From Ophioderma brevispina (Eukaryota; Echinodermata; Ophiuroidea; Amphilepidida; Ophiodermatidae): DNA of 64,000 bases. Every line of letters begins with the position of its first letter. Positions within the stretch are counted from its first letter, which is position 1. The stretch is from the NCBI GenBank assembly GCA_023653785.1, contig JAMKCH010012656.1, positions 1 to 64,000 on the forward strand, read 5' to 3'. This document shows positions 12,461 to 24,485 of this stretch, piece after piece. The notes beneath the pieces were generated by a model. The model worked only from the letters and a program-made list of their open reading frames with translations, was not told the DNA's origin and searched no databases. A program made the translations under genes and the position numbers.

Positions 12461-13714
12461 CCCGCAAAAAAAACATTTAATAAATTACATGTAGATACAA
12501 GATAGGAAATTTACGAATTGGTGAGATGAAAGAGGGATGTCAATTTTAACAGCAATAACATTTACAGAGGTTCAAATGTGTGTGTAGTGTTGTTTGAGGC
12601 CGTACTTGAAATAATTTTCTGTTCTGAATTGATGTAATTGTGTGTTTGAAATTTCGTAACAATTTGGGCCGTGACATAAGCCCCCTTTTGACCTAATATA
12701 AGTCTATTAGACTTCTTGGAAATGTCAAGCAGGATGGGCGCAAATGATACTTTGACCAGAAAAGTAATTAAATATACGAAAACTTCAATGACATTAGTGG
12801 AATGTTTCCTTCCTCGTGGCCAGGAGAAAAACATGATATGAGACTATAGCCTGTTCATTGTGTGGGTAAAGAACGTTATATAAAAGCTCGTTTTAAGGTA
12901 TGTTATATAGCCTCAAGTTTTCTGATTAAACTTTTAAAATATTATTTTCTAATTTTGACTTTGAGAAAAGATTTTCACGGGAAAAGTACTTTGTGTACTC
13001 TAAAGAGAAGAAAGTGGAATTCCCCTAGTGCTGTGTTGAGAAGATGCACATGTTGTTGACATAGAAAGGTGATTGGGAATTCCCCAAGGATGTAAACTTA
13101 GAAACTGAGTAACCCCGGGTGGGGGTTTATGCATTGAGATCAAATCATGGCAATGTATGGGGGATTCATCGGAAAGTGATGTGATCAGGTGGATGTAAGT
13201 TTATGTGAATTTCAATGGTAAGCCAGAGCAAGGTTATGTTTATGCATGATGCTTTGTAATGTCTATTTTTACGACTTGCGAACTTTATGAAATATTGTGA
13301 ATATGAAGGAGAACTGGCCAGAAAGATTCGTCAGCAGTTGATAATCGCTCTACAGTATGGTTATAGCTAGTTTTATCTACAATATGGGTAGATGTAGGCT
13401 CCACAAGTGCCAGGATTTATACATTTCAATTCATTGTGGGCAGAGTGAGGCTGTATGTTTGTTTATTCTATTGCCATCTTTGAAGCCGAAAGTGCTGGGA
13501 AGCAAAATAGGATCCAAATGATGGGACAGATAGAAATTTCCCCCGGGTTTGGGTGATATCTTGGACTGTATAATGTGGAATATAGTGTCGTCGAGAGAGG
13601 AATTATAACCTTGTAGTCTTGAATTGCTGGACAAAAGTTATCAGGACTGAGAAGATTCCAATGGAATATTACTGAGGATTATAGCGTGACTGCATTGCTG
13701 CCATTTTCGATCGA
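12461..13714. other. Intergenic DNA, nothing recognised
   Basis: Short ORFs at 12562-12834 (minus), 12862-13059 (plus) and 13431-13634 (minus) show no domain, signal peptide or splice context that I can support. Confidence 0.4.
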
Positions 13715-14412
13715 AATCGAAAGAAGTTAACGGTTTATTCAAACTTCAACTAGGTTTCTTTTTTTCCCAAACCTTGCTTTTCAAATCAATAAACCAAGTT
13801 TTTCGAATAAACCAGGTTTATCAAATACGATAAGCAGAGGCCTGAAAAACCAGTTTTTCGATCGACAAACCAGTTTTTCCGATTGAAATAAAAACAAAAA
13901 CTTTTTCCAAAAAAACTGTTTTTTTTTAAATTGATAAAAACTTAAAAAAAGAAAAAACCTAAAAAATTAAAAAAAAAAAAAAAGGTTTTTCGATTTGAAA
14001 AAACAAGTTTTTAAAAAATTGATACGCAAGGTTTTTGCGATCGAAAAACATGGTCCGATATAAATTAGGGTATCAAAAACCAGATTTTCGAATGAATCGA
14101 TCAAAATGGTTTTCGATTTGAAAAATATTACAAATCAAACCAGGTTTATCAAATTTGTACGCAGGGTTTTTGAGAAATCTGTTTTCGATTGATTTAAAAC
14201 AGGTTTTCGATGCGAAAAGTGTGGTTTTGATAAACCTAGGTTATCAGTCGAGAAACCTGGTTTTCGATCGAAAAAAACCATGTTTTTCAAAAACCTGGCA
14301 AATCAAAATTGAAATAAACCATGGTTTTCAAATTGGTATGCAAGGTTTTCGATTCGAAAAAAACAGGTTCTTGACTGATAATAAAAACATAGGTTTTTCA
14401 AAACCCTAGCTT
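13715..14412. repeat. Degenerate repeat field centred on TTTTTCGATCGAAAAA
   Basis: About 700 bases made of diverged copies of a palindromic word, TTTTCGATCGAAAA, alternating with AAACCAGGTTT or AAACCTGGTTT. Clear examples lie near 13855, 14038, 14262 and 14350. The 84-codon ORF at 14155-14409 is a read-through of these repeats and not a gene. Confidence 0.7.
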
Positions 14413-14414
14413 GA

Positions 14415-14525
14415 GCCTTTAACACATGGAATCTATATACAGGTTTACGGGGTATTTATATAGAGTGCTAATTTTCCGAAATGCCTTACGTGGATGCCAA
14501 ATATATCGACCTTCCCCCCCCCCTC
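14415..14525 (+). repeat. Short interspersed repeat, copy 2
   Basis: Direct partner of 12354-12460; both begin GCCTTTAACAC and end in a run of C. Confidence 0.6.
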
Positions 14526-15638
14526 CGTTCCAAGCGGTAATTTGGGGCACTGTACGTGCATTTACTATAGCAAATCCTTGTCTCAGCATGGAAGAAACAG
14601 ATAAGAAGGAAGCCAGATCGACCAACTTTGACTTTTGAACGTCTATCTGCCCGCCCCATATATTGCCAATGTTATTAATATTCTCTCCGTGGCCTTCCGA
14701 GGATAATCCTAATCCAGAATTTCTCGCTCGAGAAAATTCTCAGTTCGTGTTTTTTCTTCATTGCGAAAAGATTTCGGGTCATCGGGAATCAGCGAATTCA
14801 GCACGCGATGAATGCTGCAAGTAAATGACTCAAAAACATATGGCGGCTCCATGGAAAAAACCGATCAACCACGCCCGGGGGGGTATGGATTTTTGTCGGG
14901 AACCCCTGCTCGTCGAAAAAAGAGGGACTAGCTGCAAATGAGGGAATACGCTAGTAAATCAAATTCAAATTAATCCAGATTTTGGAACTAGAGATAGGCC
15001 TAGCTGCCATGTGTTGCGTCTGGCAGTGAAGGGGGCCAGATGTACATTTATATGATGTTGTGGCGCATACTCCCGGGGGGCGCATGAGGGGGCAGATGGG
15101 TAATAGACATGGCCAATAAAGGCAAGATATTTATCAATAATGAAAATACAAATAACTTCCAAGGGCCCTGGGCGCTTGTTTTTTTTTTGTTTTTTTTTTT
15201 TTTTTTTTTTTTTCTTTGTTGAAGGCATGCTGAAGGGATTTCAATGTAATGGAAATGTCGTGAACCGTTTTGATGTTGCACATAATTTGTGTTATGCTCA
15301 TGTGCTTGGAGAATGATTGTTGTTGAGAAGGATTCTGGTGGTGAGAGGATGCATTACACATACGGGGAATGCGCCTCTCACCTAATGATATTTGCGGATG
15401 TGTTTTCATCAGAATCATCATGCAAATTTGCTTAGGGTATCATCGCAGCTTTCACCACCCTTTGGTACGGTATTTAAAGACTTTTCGTCTTGTACGAGTG
15501 TCTTTAATTTGATACGGTACGATATGGCCATAACAGATGTTTTCGAGAAAAAAATTGAATAAAATCTAATTAGTACTGGAATACCATTAGTGCTAAAATT
15601 ATGAAGTAAGGAGATGAAAGGGCAAGGAAAAAAAAAAA
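14526..15638. other. Intergenic DNA with a poly-T tract and an imperfect hairpin
   Basis: A T-rich tract spans 15179-15220 (broken by single G and C bases). Near 15463-15525, GTACGGTATTTAAAGAC and its near reverse complement flank about 18 bases and could form an imperfect hairpin. The minus-strand ORFs here read through poly-Lys and are spurious. Confidence 0.5.
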
Positions 15639-15715
15639 TACGCCCCGTGTGGGATTCGAACCAGAAACCTCGGGGTCCCGGGGTGAGAGCCTTAACCGCT
15701 GCGCTAAGCAGGATT
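15639..15715 (-). repeat. tRNA-like sequence (probable tRNA-derived SINE head)
   Basis: The minus strand contains TTAGCGCAGCGGTTAAGG, an excellent Pol III A box, and GGTTCGAATCCC, a near-perfect B box. The acceptor and T-stem halves do not pair well, so a working tRNA is unlikely. Confidence 0.55.
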
Positions 15716-17494
15716 CATTTATTTATGTTGCAAATAGAATGGTTAGCCTGTGTAAACCTTACCTACTTAAAAAAAACGCCAAAAAATCTAAAAGTTACAA
15801 TGTGCGTAGCGAATAATGATTCGCTTGTAAGATCTAAACAATTTACTCCAAAATCGGTCAAATTTGGTATCAATTGAAGAGATTGTGTGGATGGACGTTT
15901 ACCGAGCATCCGAATGCTTCCGAAGAATCATGTGATAATAGTCCTCACCACAGTGCCCCCCTCCCCCCCCCCTCGTGACGTCACGAGGCATTGAAATAAA
16001 ATCAAAAATTCAATTTTTGGCTCAGATCTCTAACCTGTTGAAAACCATTCGAAGGCGTCCCATGCGAACAAGTTCAAAAATGTTGGCTACATCATAGGGA
16101 TCTGGGGCGTGTTTAGGTCGTTACCTGGTATTTCACTACGAAAGTATTGAGAGAGTTCCGCCAAAGCCCAGGCAAGCCCTAGTCGTGAGCTACGCCCCTA
16201 CGGTGGTTCCGGGAACGTTGCGTCAAGTTATTAGTTCCGCTGGGGGACAAATTAGGTTGTGATTGTGACTGGTCAATGATACAAATAGCGAAAAATTCAC
16301 CTAAACCTATCAGCAAAATAACACTAAGTGGTATTTTTTTGCAGTGCCAACTAAGTGTCATTTTTCTTGTATATTGGCTATTTTAAATGTGTATCTTTTT
16401 TCATGTATTGAAACAGGTCCCGCAAGGGGTAGAATCTCACTGCAAATTACCTTCAACTTCAATCAATGTTATTGTCATCATAGAATAGGGCTATCAGCCA
16501 AATACAAAATGATAATAATTCTGTAAATAATGCATTACAGTGAAAAATTAATCTGTTACAATATTAATCAAAAATAGTTTGCCATACAATAATACATTTA
16601 TAAGTGTTAATTTCAAAAGAGAATACTAACTGGGATAATACAGTTGAAAATATATTTAAAAAAGCACAGTTAAAGGGTGTATATTACTATGGACCGTTAG
16701 GTGTATATTTTCAACTGAAAACAGTATACGTTCACCAAAGTGTCCAATTAGGGGCCGGGTACATTTTAACCGAAAATTGGTCCCGTTAGAGGCACTGTCG
16801 AATCCCCCTGACACGAGCAATTTAGTCAACTTTCATCCTTTATTTTTCACACTGGGCAGTCTTGGGCAGTAAAGCTGATTATTAAAGATGTACATTAACT
16901 TCTAATAACGAAAAACAACCAAACAACAAATACACACGGAGACAAGCGGAACATGTTGTAATATGCAATATAGTTTTACACTTTAGGTGTTCGGACATAG
17001 AGTTTTAAAAAAAAATTCGCAGTCATGATTGACTATGGACTGCTATTGATAGCAGGACGTATGCCAATGGTTGGCCGTTGTGAAAGCAGATTAGTCCGGT
17101 GGGGCCATAGTCGGGGGCTCCATAGACGATAACGCAATAAAGCGTGAAACTAATGTTGCTTAAAGAGTCACTGAATCGATTGCCCTATTGTTCACCATTG
17201 TTCCCGGACTATGAGTACGCCGGACAATGGTTGCTTTAACCGTGGATTTCAAATCGGCTTTGCGCTAATCTCTTAATACAAGGTTTGGCTAAATAAAAAC
17301 TTAGTTGGGTTACGGTGTGGCATTGATATAAGAATGCATTATTTCTCCCATGCTGTGATATGGAATGATAGAGTTTCCGATGTTATGGGGCACAGAAGGT
17401 CAACGTCCATTGCCTGCAATGGGGATTGATCTTGTTACCCCCCTACTTTCTTCAGCAAGCCATTTGAGACCTCAAAGCTATTCCTTAATTTTTA
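15716..17494. other. Intergenic DNA, nothing recognised
   Basis: Short ORFs only. A C run lies near 15957-15970. No exon-like or transposon motif seen. Confidence 0.4.
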
Positions 17495-17890
17495 TCTATG
17501 AAGCTCCACCAATAATTTGCACCATTTTTTTATCCAAATCGTGAGCAATTTTAAAATTTGACGCCTGCACAACTGAAATTGACCTTATTAAATTGATTTT
17601 GCTGTTTTTAGCCTAAACTTTTCCTTTTGAAACACTTTAAGGCTGTATATTACAACTATACCTTTCTGAATCCTTATGGTTAGACACGTCACATGTGGCG
17701 TTTTCACATGATTGGATCAATTTACAAATTTGACCCCTGTACAAACGTTGTTTTGGCCCCCTCTCCTTATGCACCCTTGCGGCCCTTAAGAATCACGTTC
17801 AGGGGTTCCGGTCAGTCTGTCAACATAATTAATCACTCAACCTTTTGTACTTGAGATGTGTTACAAATGTGTGCTTCTCCTGGGTTAGTT
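17495..17890 (+). repeat. Interspersed repeat, copy 1 (~390 bp)
   Basis: Matches 24095-24485 in direct orientation over its full length, with frequent one- or two-base indels. Shared landmarks: CTCCACCAATAATTTGCACC, CTGAATCCTTATGGTTAGAC, ATGATTGGATCAATTTA, GGCCCCCTCTCCTTA and TACTTGAGATGTGTTACAAA. No coding potential. Confidence 0.85.
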
Positions 17891-17910
17891 CTTATAGACC
17901 TAAAAATGTA

Positions 17911-18256
17911 TGGGCTATCCAGATTTAAAAAAATCCCCCCCCCCCATAGAGGGTGTCGAAATTCCAACTTTTGTTTACAATAGATTTTTCAAAAGGTCCC
18001 AGTTTTATTAAGGATTTCCAAGTCAAACCCCCTACAAACCCCACCCCGTAATCCTCTGGGAATTCCATGGTTTTTTTTACTTTGGTCTATGAATTCCTGG
18101 TAATTTACGGACGGTATTGTCTGAAATCCGGTAATTAATTTACGGAAGATATGTCTGGAATTTCCAGTAATTCATGGAGGAAGCCAGGAATTCCAGATTT
18201 TGTTGAACAACAAAATTGCCTCTATGGGGGGGGGGGCATTTTTATCTGGAAGCCCA
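17911..18256. mobile_element. 346-bp inverted-repeat (MITE-like) element
   Basis: The left end (17911-17952), TGGGCTATCCAGATTTAAA to a C run and CATAGAGG, is repeated in reverse complement at 18219-18256, giving imperfect terminal inverted repeats of about 40 bases. The interior has several AATTCC and TTTACGG words and no ORF, so the element is non-autonomous. It abuts the repeat at 17495-17890. Confidence 0.7.
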
Positions 18257-19509
18257 TTGAGATCGTCACTTATTTTTGAAAATCTCTAATAACATACTTG
18301 GATTCCTGCGAAAGAATGTGGGATTAACACTCTTGGACATGGTGTTATATGGACTGGATAACCAGCCCTTTTTGTCGTGTAACCCTAATAGACTCAGTTT
18401 TTAACTCCTATACACTTCTTTTGTTGCCGCCTGCGAATCTTTGAACCATATTATTAAACTCTACCAGATACGATTGCCCAGTGTGTAACAGTCAGGCCCG
18501 ACCTATTTCAAGATACAGGCCTAACCTATTTACAAACATTGCTGTTAACTGGTCTATATAGCGCTGACATGTTGGCTTATGTGCGCATTTTCAATTACAA
18601 TATTGGCGTATTGGGGCGTTGTGTTGTAGGCTGTGTGCTTTGAGGTGCAATGATTATGTGATGATGCTAATGAGTTACTTGGAACCGAGTTGCTATAGTA
18701 TCATAGGTAAGGCGCGTTTTTCACCTGCGGCCAAGAATATCGCCTTGGACCCGAACCTTTCAGTTCCACAGGACTTCTACCATTGTGGTTCCGATTTCTC
18801 CTGCTCTTACATAAGCTGATCGCTTTTATATTGATCTAGAGTTAGAGAGTGGCATAACCGGTGACGGCTTTGTTCAATTTGAGAGGATCCAAAACAGACA
18901 ATTGCGTGTCGCCTGGACCCCGTTGCTCTTCTAGCTAGACTTAGCGTTTCGAACGGAAATGATTGATCTTTTGTTGAGCTGATTATGCGCTGCTAAACTG
19001 ATGGTTTGGGTTTCTTCACAATTGATCCACTCGTGCTACCTTTTTGCATTTACATATGCTTCAAAACTTGAAAATGATGGATGGCTAACTCGTGGAACAA
19101 GAAGTCGTATTTAACATCAACTGGTCTTCAGATGTCAGCTCCCGTTTCCTGTTTGATCGAACCCACTTCACTTTGATCATGTTGATGGTGTTATTTTCAA
19201 GATGTTGTGATTATATGTATACATGCGATTCGGAACTTGAATTGAAAGATTCGTGAACATGGCTCAGGATAATCATGAACAGCCTATTCTATAACACTGG
19301 CAACTCCTTTCTCAAATTGTTGATCTGGAAAGAATACAGCTTGCAGGACTTCACTCGTCTTTCAGATCTGTGCTGTCATGTCACTAGCTAAGTGTTAACG
19401 CGAAATAAATATGACACATGAAAATAATTATTACCCTTGCAAAAAGTTCCATGTTCTATCATAAATACGATTAATACATGCTATCATGGTCGTCACTCAT
19501 CAGCTTTTC
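18257..19509. other. DNA 3' of the GPCR, no gene recognised
   Basis: The first few hundred bases left of 19510 would be the 3' UTR of the minus-strand receptor gene. I see no clear minus-strand AATAAA close to the stop. The short ORF at 18619-18819 is unsupported. Confidence 0.4.
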
Positions 19510-20457
19510 TTATCTAATAACCGGATAACTTTGCGGTTGTTTTAGGTGTAAAAACAAGAAGAGATGTTTTCGATACTCAGTTGATGTGATAAAGAATATG
19601 AGAGCATCTGCAAAGTAGCTAATCGAGTAGAAAGACGTAAAAAATGATTGGCAGTAGTAAGATCGATCGTCAGTGAAACCAAACAAAAGAAGTATTGTGT
19701 AGCAACCGTAAGGCAGGTGGAATGTAAGGCATGACGTCACAATGATGACGCTTGAACGAAGGGTTGCGATATCGTAACGACTTGAAGAACGTTCTCTTGA
19801 AGAAAAGGCTGCGGCTTTTCTATGTGTTACTATCGAAAGGATCGCGTATCCGATTGTGAGAATAAGAAAGAAAAGCAAAACCAGACCACTGTTTACCCAC
19901 TTATGGTCATTTTCTTGAGTATTCAGTTTGTGGCATGTGACCCTCTTAGTTACGAATGCGCGGTGTAGAGGAAACCAACTGGATAGGATAATGTTAAACA
20001 AAATCACTCCAACTAATAGGCGTTTTTTAAGTCGAAATTTTCGAGTCGAAAGGACACTCTTTGCTCTGATGATGGCCATTTCTGTCACGATCAGGATAGC
20101 ATTTGTTTTGAAAAGATTTTGTAAGACGACGGTCGTCAGACACAGAGATGTCTGCAGCGACTTTGTTTTATGGTAGTAGTAGACAAGAGCGTTGAAAACG
20201 GGCATTGATATCAGCGACCCCAGAAGATTCCCAGCCGATAAGGCGATTGCTAAGGCGTTGAATCGCGTATGCAAGCTCCTATAACGAGCAACAGTAGCGA
20301 GAAAAAGCGCATTAAACAAACTTCCAAAGACAATGACCAACACATGTATTATGTGAGTAGAGTAATACATCCCATAGTGATACGGTCGCATTCGAAATGG
20401 TGATTTGTCTGTGGGAAATATCGATGAGTTAGTTGCGTTTGCTATTTCGTCATTCAT
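19510..20457 (-). CDS. Rhodopsin-like 7TM G-protein-coupled receptor, intronless
   Basis: A 315-residue receptor in one uninterrupted frame. Residues 1-34 are extracellular with NAT and NSS glycosylation sites (N7, N10). Hydrophobic segments fall near 35-57, 67-92, 107-131, 146-163, 189-210, 234-259 and 270-291, and C106 with C175 could form the usual loop disulfide. Several class A hallmarks are altered: LSAGNLL in TM2 has Asn where Asp is usual, the DRY site reads IIRAK (131 Arg kept), TM6 has FHLP instead of CWxP, and TM7 has ADALIFF instead of NPxxY. The C-tail is short and lacks a palmitoylation Cys. The start has A at -3 and begins the only sensible N-terminus. Single-exon divergent receptors are typical of large lineage-specific GPCR sets in marine invertebrates. 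Ligand unknown. Confidence 0.88.
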   Translation of the reverse strand: MNDEIANATNSSIFPTDKSPFRMRPYHYGMYYSTHIIHVLVIVFGSLFNALFLATVARYRSLHTRFNALAIALSAGNLLGSLISMPVFNALVYYYHKTKSLQTSLCLTTVVLQNLFKTNAILIVTEMAIIRAKSVLSTRKFRLKKRLLVGVILFNIILSSWFPLHRAFVTKRVTCHKLNTQENDHKWVNSGLVLLFFLILTIGYAILSIVTHRKAAAFSSRERSSSRYDIATLRSSVIIVTSCLTFHLPYGCYTILLLFGFTDDRSYYCQSFFTSFYSISYFADALIFFITSTEYRKHLFLFLHLKQPQSYPVIR

Positions 20458-22324
20458 TTTCTGTCAGTGTTTCTGATGCGGAACTGTCGTACAGAGAAAA
20501 GTAATATTATCTGTAAAGATGGTTTTCTAAGTTGTGGACACAATCTATCGTGTGGATTTGCCAACAGAATCTTAGCCAATCAAAAGCTTTTATTTTATTC
20601 CGACGTTGATGAGACGCTGGTAGATATACTCAAATCGTAAGTTATGTACACCAAGAGATTATGCAAATTAACCATTTAGGTGAAGTTATTGGATGAACGT
20701 AGTATATCACGTGTCATGAAGTTCAGTTTCTGCTAAAACAAACATAAGCTGTATCATGAAGACGTCGTTGATATCGCTGATTGGGTACATTCACCTAGAT
20801 CCTCACAGCTGACGATTCAGGTGCACTATCCCCATATGTTCTTAGTATAGGAAGGCAACTGGGTTGGCTTTCTCTTTCACCTCGGGGGTCACAATATTTG
20901 TGAATTTCTATTGGTTATTCTTTGTGTATAATTGATATGTAAGATATTTGTTTTCACATAGAATTTATCGTTTAATGAATGTTATATATTTTTTTTAATT
21001 GAAACACCTAGAGGCCTCTGCATTAAGCGCTATATCAAGATTGTTATTATTATTTTTATTATAACACTATTATTTTATATTAAGGATGTGTAATGATATT
21101 TTCAGTGGGTGTAATAAGGCTGATAAATCTTTCTTATCCAATTTTGCCTGATTATCACCGAAGGCCAGTGTACTTGTTTAACCCCTACTTTTTTTCAACA
21201 TCGGGTGCATCTTTCCCAGGTTTCTTGAATGTTTAATTGTATTCGTCAATGCATATAGTGCCCAATCAATTTTCTTGGCATATTATAGAGTTAAAAACTT
21301 TAATTCTTATAAATAATAAATATTGCGAAAACACAAGTACCAACTAACACAAGTACCAACTAATGTCACGATTTCGACTATAGGGCACTGTAGATTTTGC
21401 AGGCGTCAGAGTGTGTGTGTGTGTGGGGGGGGGGGTAAATGTTATATAGGGGTGAATATTTAAATTGCTCTAATCTTGTTAAAAAGCATACCAAACTCTG
21501 GGTGTAAGGATTCAAATGTATAGTTTCTGCAATATATCCCAAACGTCTCTTAACTGCATTTAAATGCACTTTTAAAAAAAATCATGGAGCGGACCCATAC
21601 CTTGTTTTAGAGGGAAATTGTCCCTACCTCCCCTTTTTGCGGTGATCGTCAGATTTTCCTCTAGGGACGTTAGGGATATATATATTACCTATGGTTTGGA
21701 CTTGTGGGGTGAAAATGATGACATAGCCAAAAAAGGTCCATTCCAGTTAGTATAAGGTAAAAACAATAAAAGTTGCGCAGACTTTGGTAAAAAAGAAAGG
21801 CTAACTGTTCATTTAGATAAGATGATGAAAATAAGGAATAGTTTGTTCCATGCTATGTTTAATCTATCATGTAATATAGCCAAATAGGTGCACATTAAAG
21901 CAATATTAGCACATTTTTGAAGAGCGCCCCCAATTTTCAAAATTTGATATTTTTGCACAGCTATGTTGGTAATTGTCTAGAAAACTACACCTGCGAACGA
22001 GAATGCTCAAAAATGCGTATTTATCATAAAATGAGTGATTTTTGTAATTAGAATTGGGATCCTAGATTTTACTTAACGGCAGAGCTGGAAATGCTAAGTT
22101 TATGTCCGTCCATGATGAAATAGTGCCACCTCAAGAAAATTACCTCTAACTTGACTTGTCTGAACCAATAAAACAACTAATAGATGAGCGTGGATACGTA
22201 CATGGCGACTATAGCCTTCTATATCCTCTACCTCGGAAACGGAACATGTAGCATAGTCAAAACTGTTCTCTACTTTAGTCATTTTGCCAAATGTTCAATT
22301 TAATTTGTCATGAATTTTGAGTGC
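20458..22324. other. Upstream region of the GPCR and intergenic DNA
   Basis: Holds the 5' flank of the receptor gene (no TATA box that I can place with confidence), AT-rich DNA, a TG/G run near 21411-21435, and a diverged GCGGTGATCGTC repeat relative near 21640. No other gene seen. Confidence 0.4.
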
Positions 22325-22550
22325 ATTTAAACCCATCGCTTCAGTATACACAATTTAGTATTTTTTTTTAAACAAAGCTATTTAAAAATAGTTTTCTTTC
22401 TTATTAATCCACTTGTTTTTGCTGTTGATGCTGTATACACCATTCTTTTCAATGGCGGCTCATGAGAGATACTCCGTGGAATAAGCTTGTTAAGAAAATT
22501 AGCTACTTCTAAATTAACTCAGTTGGGAGTGACACCACTTCATTTGGTTG
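22325..22550 (+). repeat. Interspersed repeat, copy 1
   Basis: Direct match to 23638-23820: CGCTTCAGTATACACAATTTAG, TTTCTTATTAATC, CTCATGAGAGAT, GTTAAGAAAAT and CTACTTCTAAATTAAC occur in the same order. It contains a CAATGGCGGCTC word. Confidence 0.65.
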
Positions 22551-23035
22551 TACTGACTCATGTAATCTGCGAGAAATTTCACATATCAGGTGACCCTAAA
22601 CCAAGACGGAGACGGTGTCGGAAGATGTGGTACATTATTTCCTAAATCTAGAACATGCAGTTTACTAAGTAGGTCCCAAACCGCCTGATAAAATTTACTT
22701 GAATTTTTTTTTCCTGGATTTTTAATGATTTACCTTTTTTGAAATTTGGGTATTTCGTTGTTTTAATATTTTAATTTATTCTTTTTTTATTTTATTCTGG
22801 ATTTAGTTTTTATTTGTTTGTTTGTCTGTTTTTTTTTCATAGGGTTTATGTGGGTGTTTTCGGCTTTACAAGGTCGTATTCACGTCTACTGTTACATACA
22901 TGCTTGTTCCAAGATGCCAAAAGCCTGATTTTTAATGAGTTTCATTGTAGTATTGTCCATAAAATCACTAATAATGCCTGAACACGTGCACTACACATCA
23001 ACAGCACGTTATTTTCCACTTCCCTTCTCCTCTGC
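22551..23035. other. Intergenic, T-rich, nothing recognised
   Basis: Low-complexity T-rich DNA around 22705-22850; no gene. Confidence 0.4.
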
Positions 23036-23116
23036 CGAATGCCCGGGTACTTCGGCAGTTCCGAGAGGAGGGAAGTTCGGCACCCGGGTATTTCGGCACC
23101 CGGGTGTTTCGGCACA
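23036..23116. repeat. CCCGGGTATTTCGGCA minisatellite-like cluster
   Basis: Four TTCGGCA words alternate with three CCCGGGT words in 80 bases, partly as direct repeats of a ~16-base unit (CGGCACCCGGGTRTTT) and partly palindromic at the left end (TGCCGAA with TTCGGCA). GC-rich against an AT-rich background. Confidence 0.65.
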
Positions 23117-23637
23117 ACAAATCTCTATTAACGTTGAGGATGATTAGGCCACGTAAATATTGTATTAGTAGTGACCAAAACTCTTAGTACTTAGACAAAT
23201 GATTAAGAAGACCAAGATGCCATGCACTGTTTCTAGAACAACACGAATTAAAAAAATCTAATATTGTAAAAGAACTTTGGTGGGTAATAATTACTTATTC
23301 GTATCATTTTCTTTTCTTATGTTGAACGCTTCAGAGTTTGTTCAAGTTTGGTGTTTGGAATTTATTCAGTTCATTTGCCTGCATTTTTGTTCGTGAGAAA
23401 AGGGACATTTTTTAATTATGGCCCTAATCTGATCTGGTATCGTCACATCGAATTTCTATTGTATTAATTGGGTAAAGTATACAACCTCTCAGAACAAATG
23501 GAATCGTCGACGACACGCCCCTAAAACTCTTAATGAACTGACAGGAATAAAAAAAAATCCTACTATAATAATAATGGTATTTCTGTTTGTAACTTTTGAG
23601 AAGATTCATAGGGAAAAACTGAGCTTGTTTACAACTT

Positions 23638-23825
23638 GAATCCAACGCTTCAGTATAAACAATTTAGTAGCTGTTTTTAAATAGTTCTCTCTCTTATTAA
23701 TCTTGTTATTGTACGTCTCATTCATATTAATTAGTCTCTTGAGAGATCTTTACTCAATTTCCATGAGCTCGTTAAGAAAATGTACTACTTCTAAATTAAC
23801 CCTATTGGGATTTATACATATTCTT
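23638..23825 (+). repeat. Interspersed repeat, copy 2
   Basis: Partner of 22325-22550, with internal deletions; the CTACTTCTAAATTAACYC end is well kept. Confidence 0.65.
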
Positions 23826-24094
23826 AATAATAATAATACACAGGTTTTTCCGTTAAGGTTTCCGAATTCATAAGTGTGTCATAAAAAAAGTGCGTTAAAT
23901 GAGTCAAGTTACGGAAAATTACCGCCATGGCCTAGGAATAGCACACTAATAAAAAGACAAATCATAGCAAGTCTTAACAAAGTAGGGGGAAACAAGACCA
24001 AGCCCAATTGATGCAATGGATGCTGACCTTCCGTGCTCCCTACACCTGGAACTAAGCATTTAAGACAAACAAACTATCTTTATTTTGATCCTGA

Positions 24095-24485
24095 TTGAAC
24101 TCCACCAATAATTTGCACCATTTTTTTATCCAATCGGAGCAACTTTTAAAAATTTGAACCCCTGTACAACTGAAAGTGGCCCTTATTATTGATTTTTTGC
24201 TGTTTTTAGCCTATAACTCTTAAAATTTAGGCTGTATATATTACAAATTATACCTTTTCTGAATCCTTATGGTTAGACATATCACGTGGTGTACTTTTCA
24301 AAATGATTGGATCAATTTAAAAATTTGCCCCCTGTACAATCTTTGTCTTGGCCCCCTCTCCTTAAGGCACCATTTGCATCACTTAAGAATCACGTTTCAG
24401 GGGTTCCTGTCAGGCTGTCAAATAATCACTCAAACCTTTTGTACTTGAGATGTGTTACAAATGTATGTTAGCTCCCGGGTTACTG
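24095..24485 (+). repeat. Interspersed repeat, copy 2 (~390 bp)
   Basis: Partner of 17495-17890 in direct orientation. Here no inverted-repeat element follows, so the two repeats are independent. Confidence 0.85.

Noticed and set aside
13715..14412. CRISPR-like array
   Set aside because: Repeats vary in length and spacing, spacers are not unique, and the DNA is eukaryotic.
14965..15421. Minus ORFs with poly-Lys
   Set aside because: Produced by reading through a poly-T tract in three frames.
15639..15715. Working tRNA gene
   Set aside because: A and B boxes are good but T and acceptor stems fail to pair.
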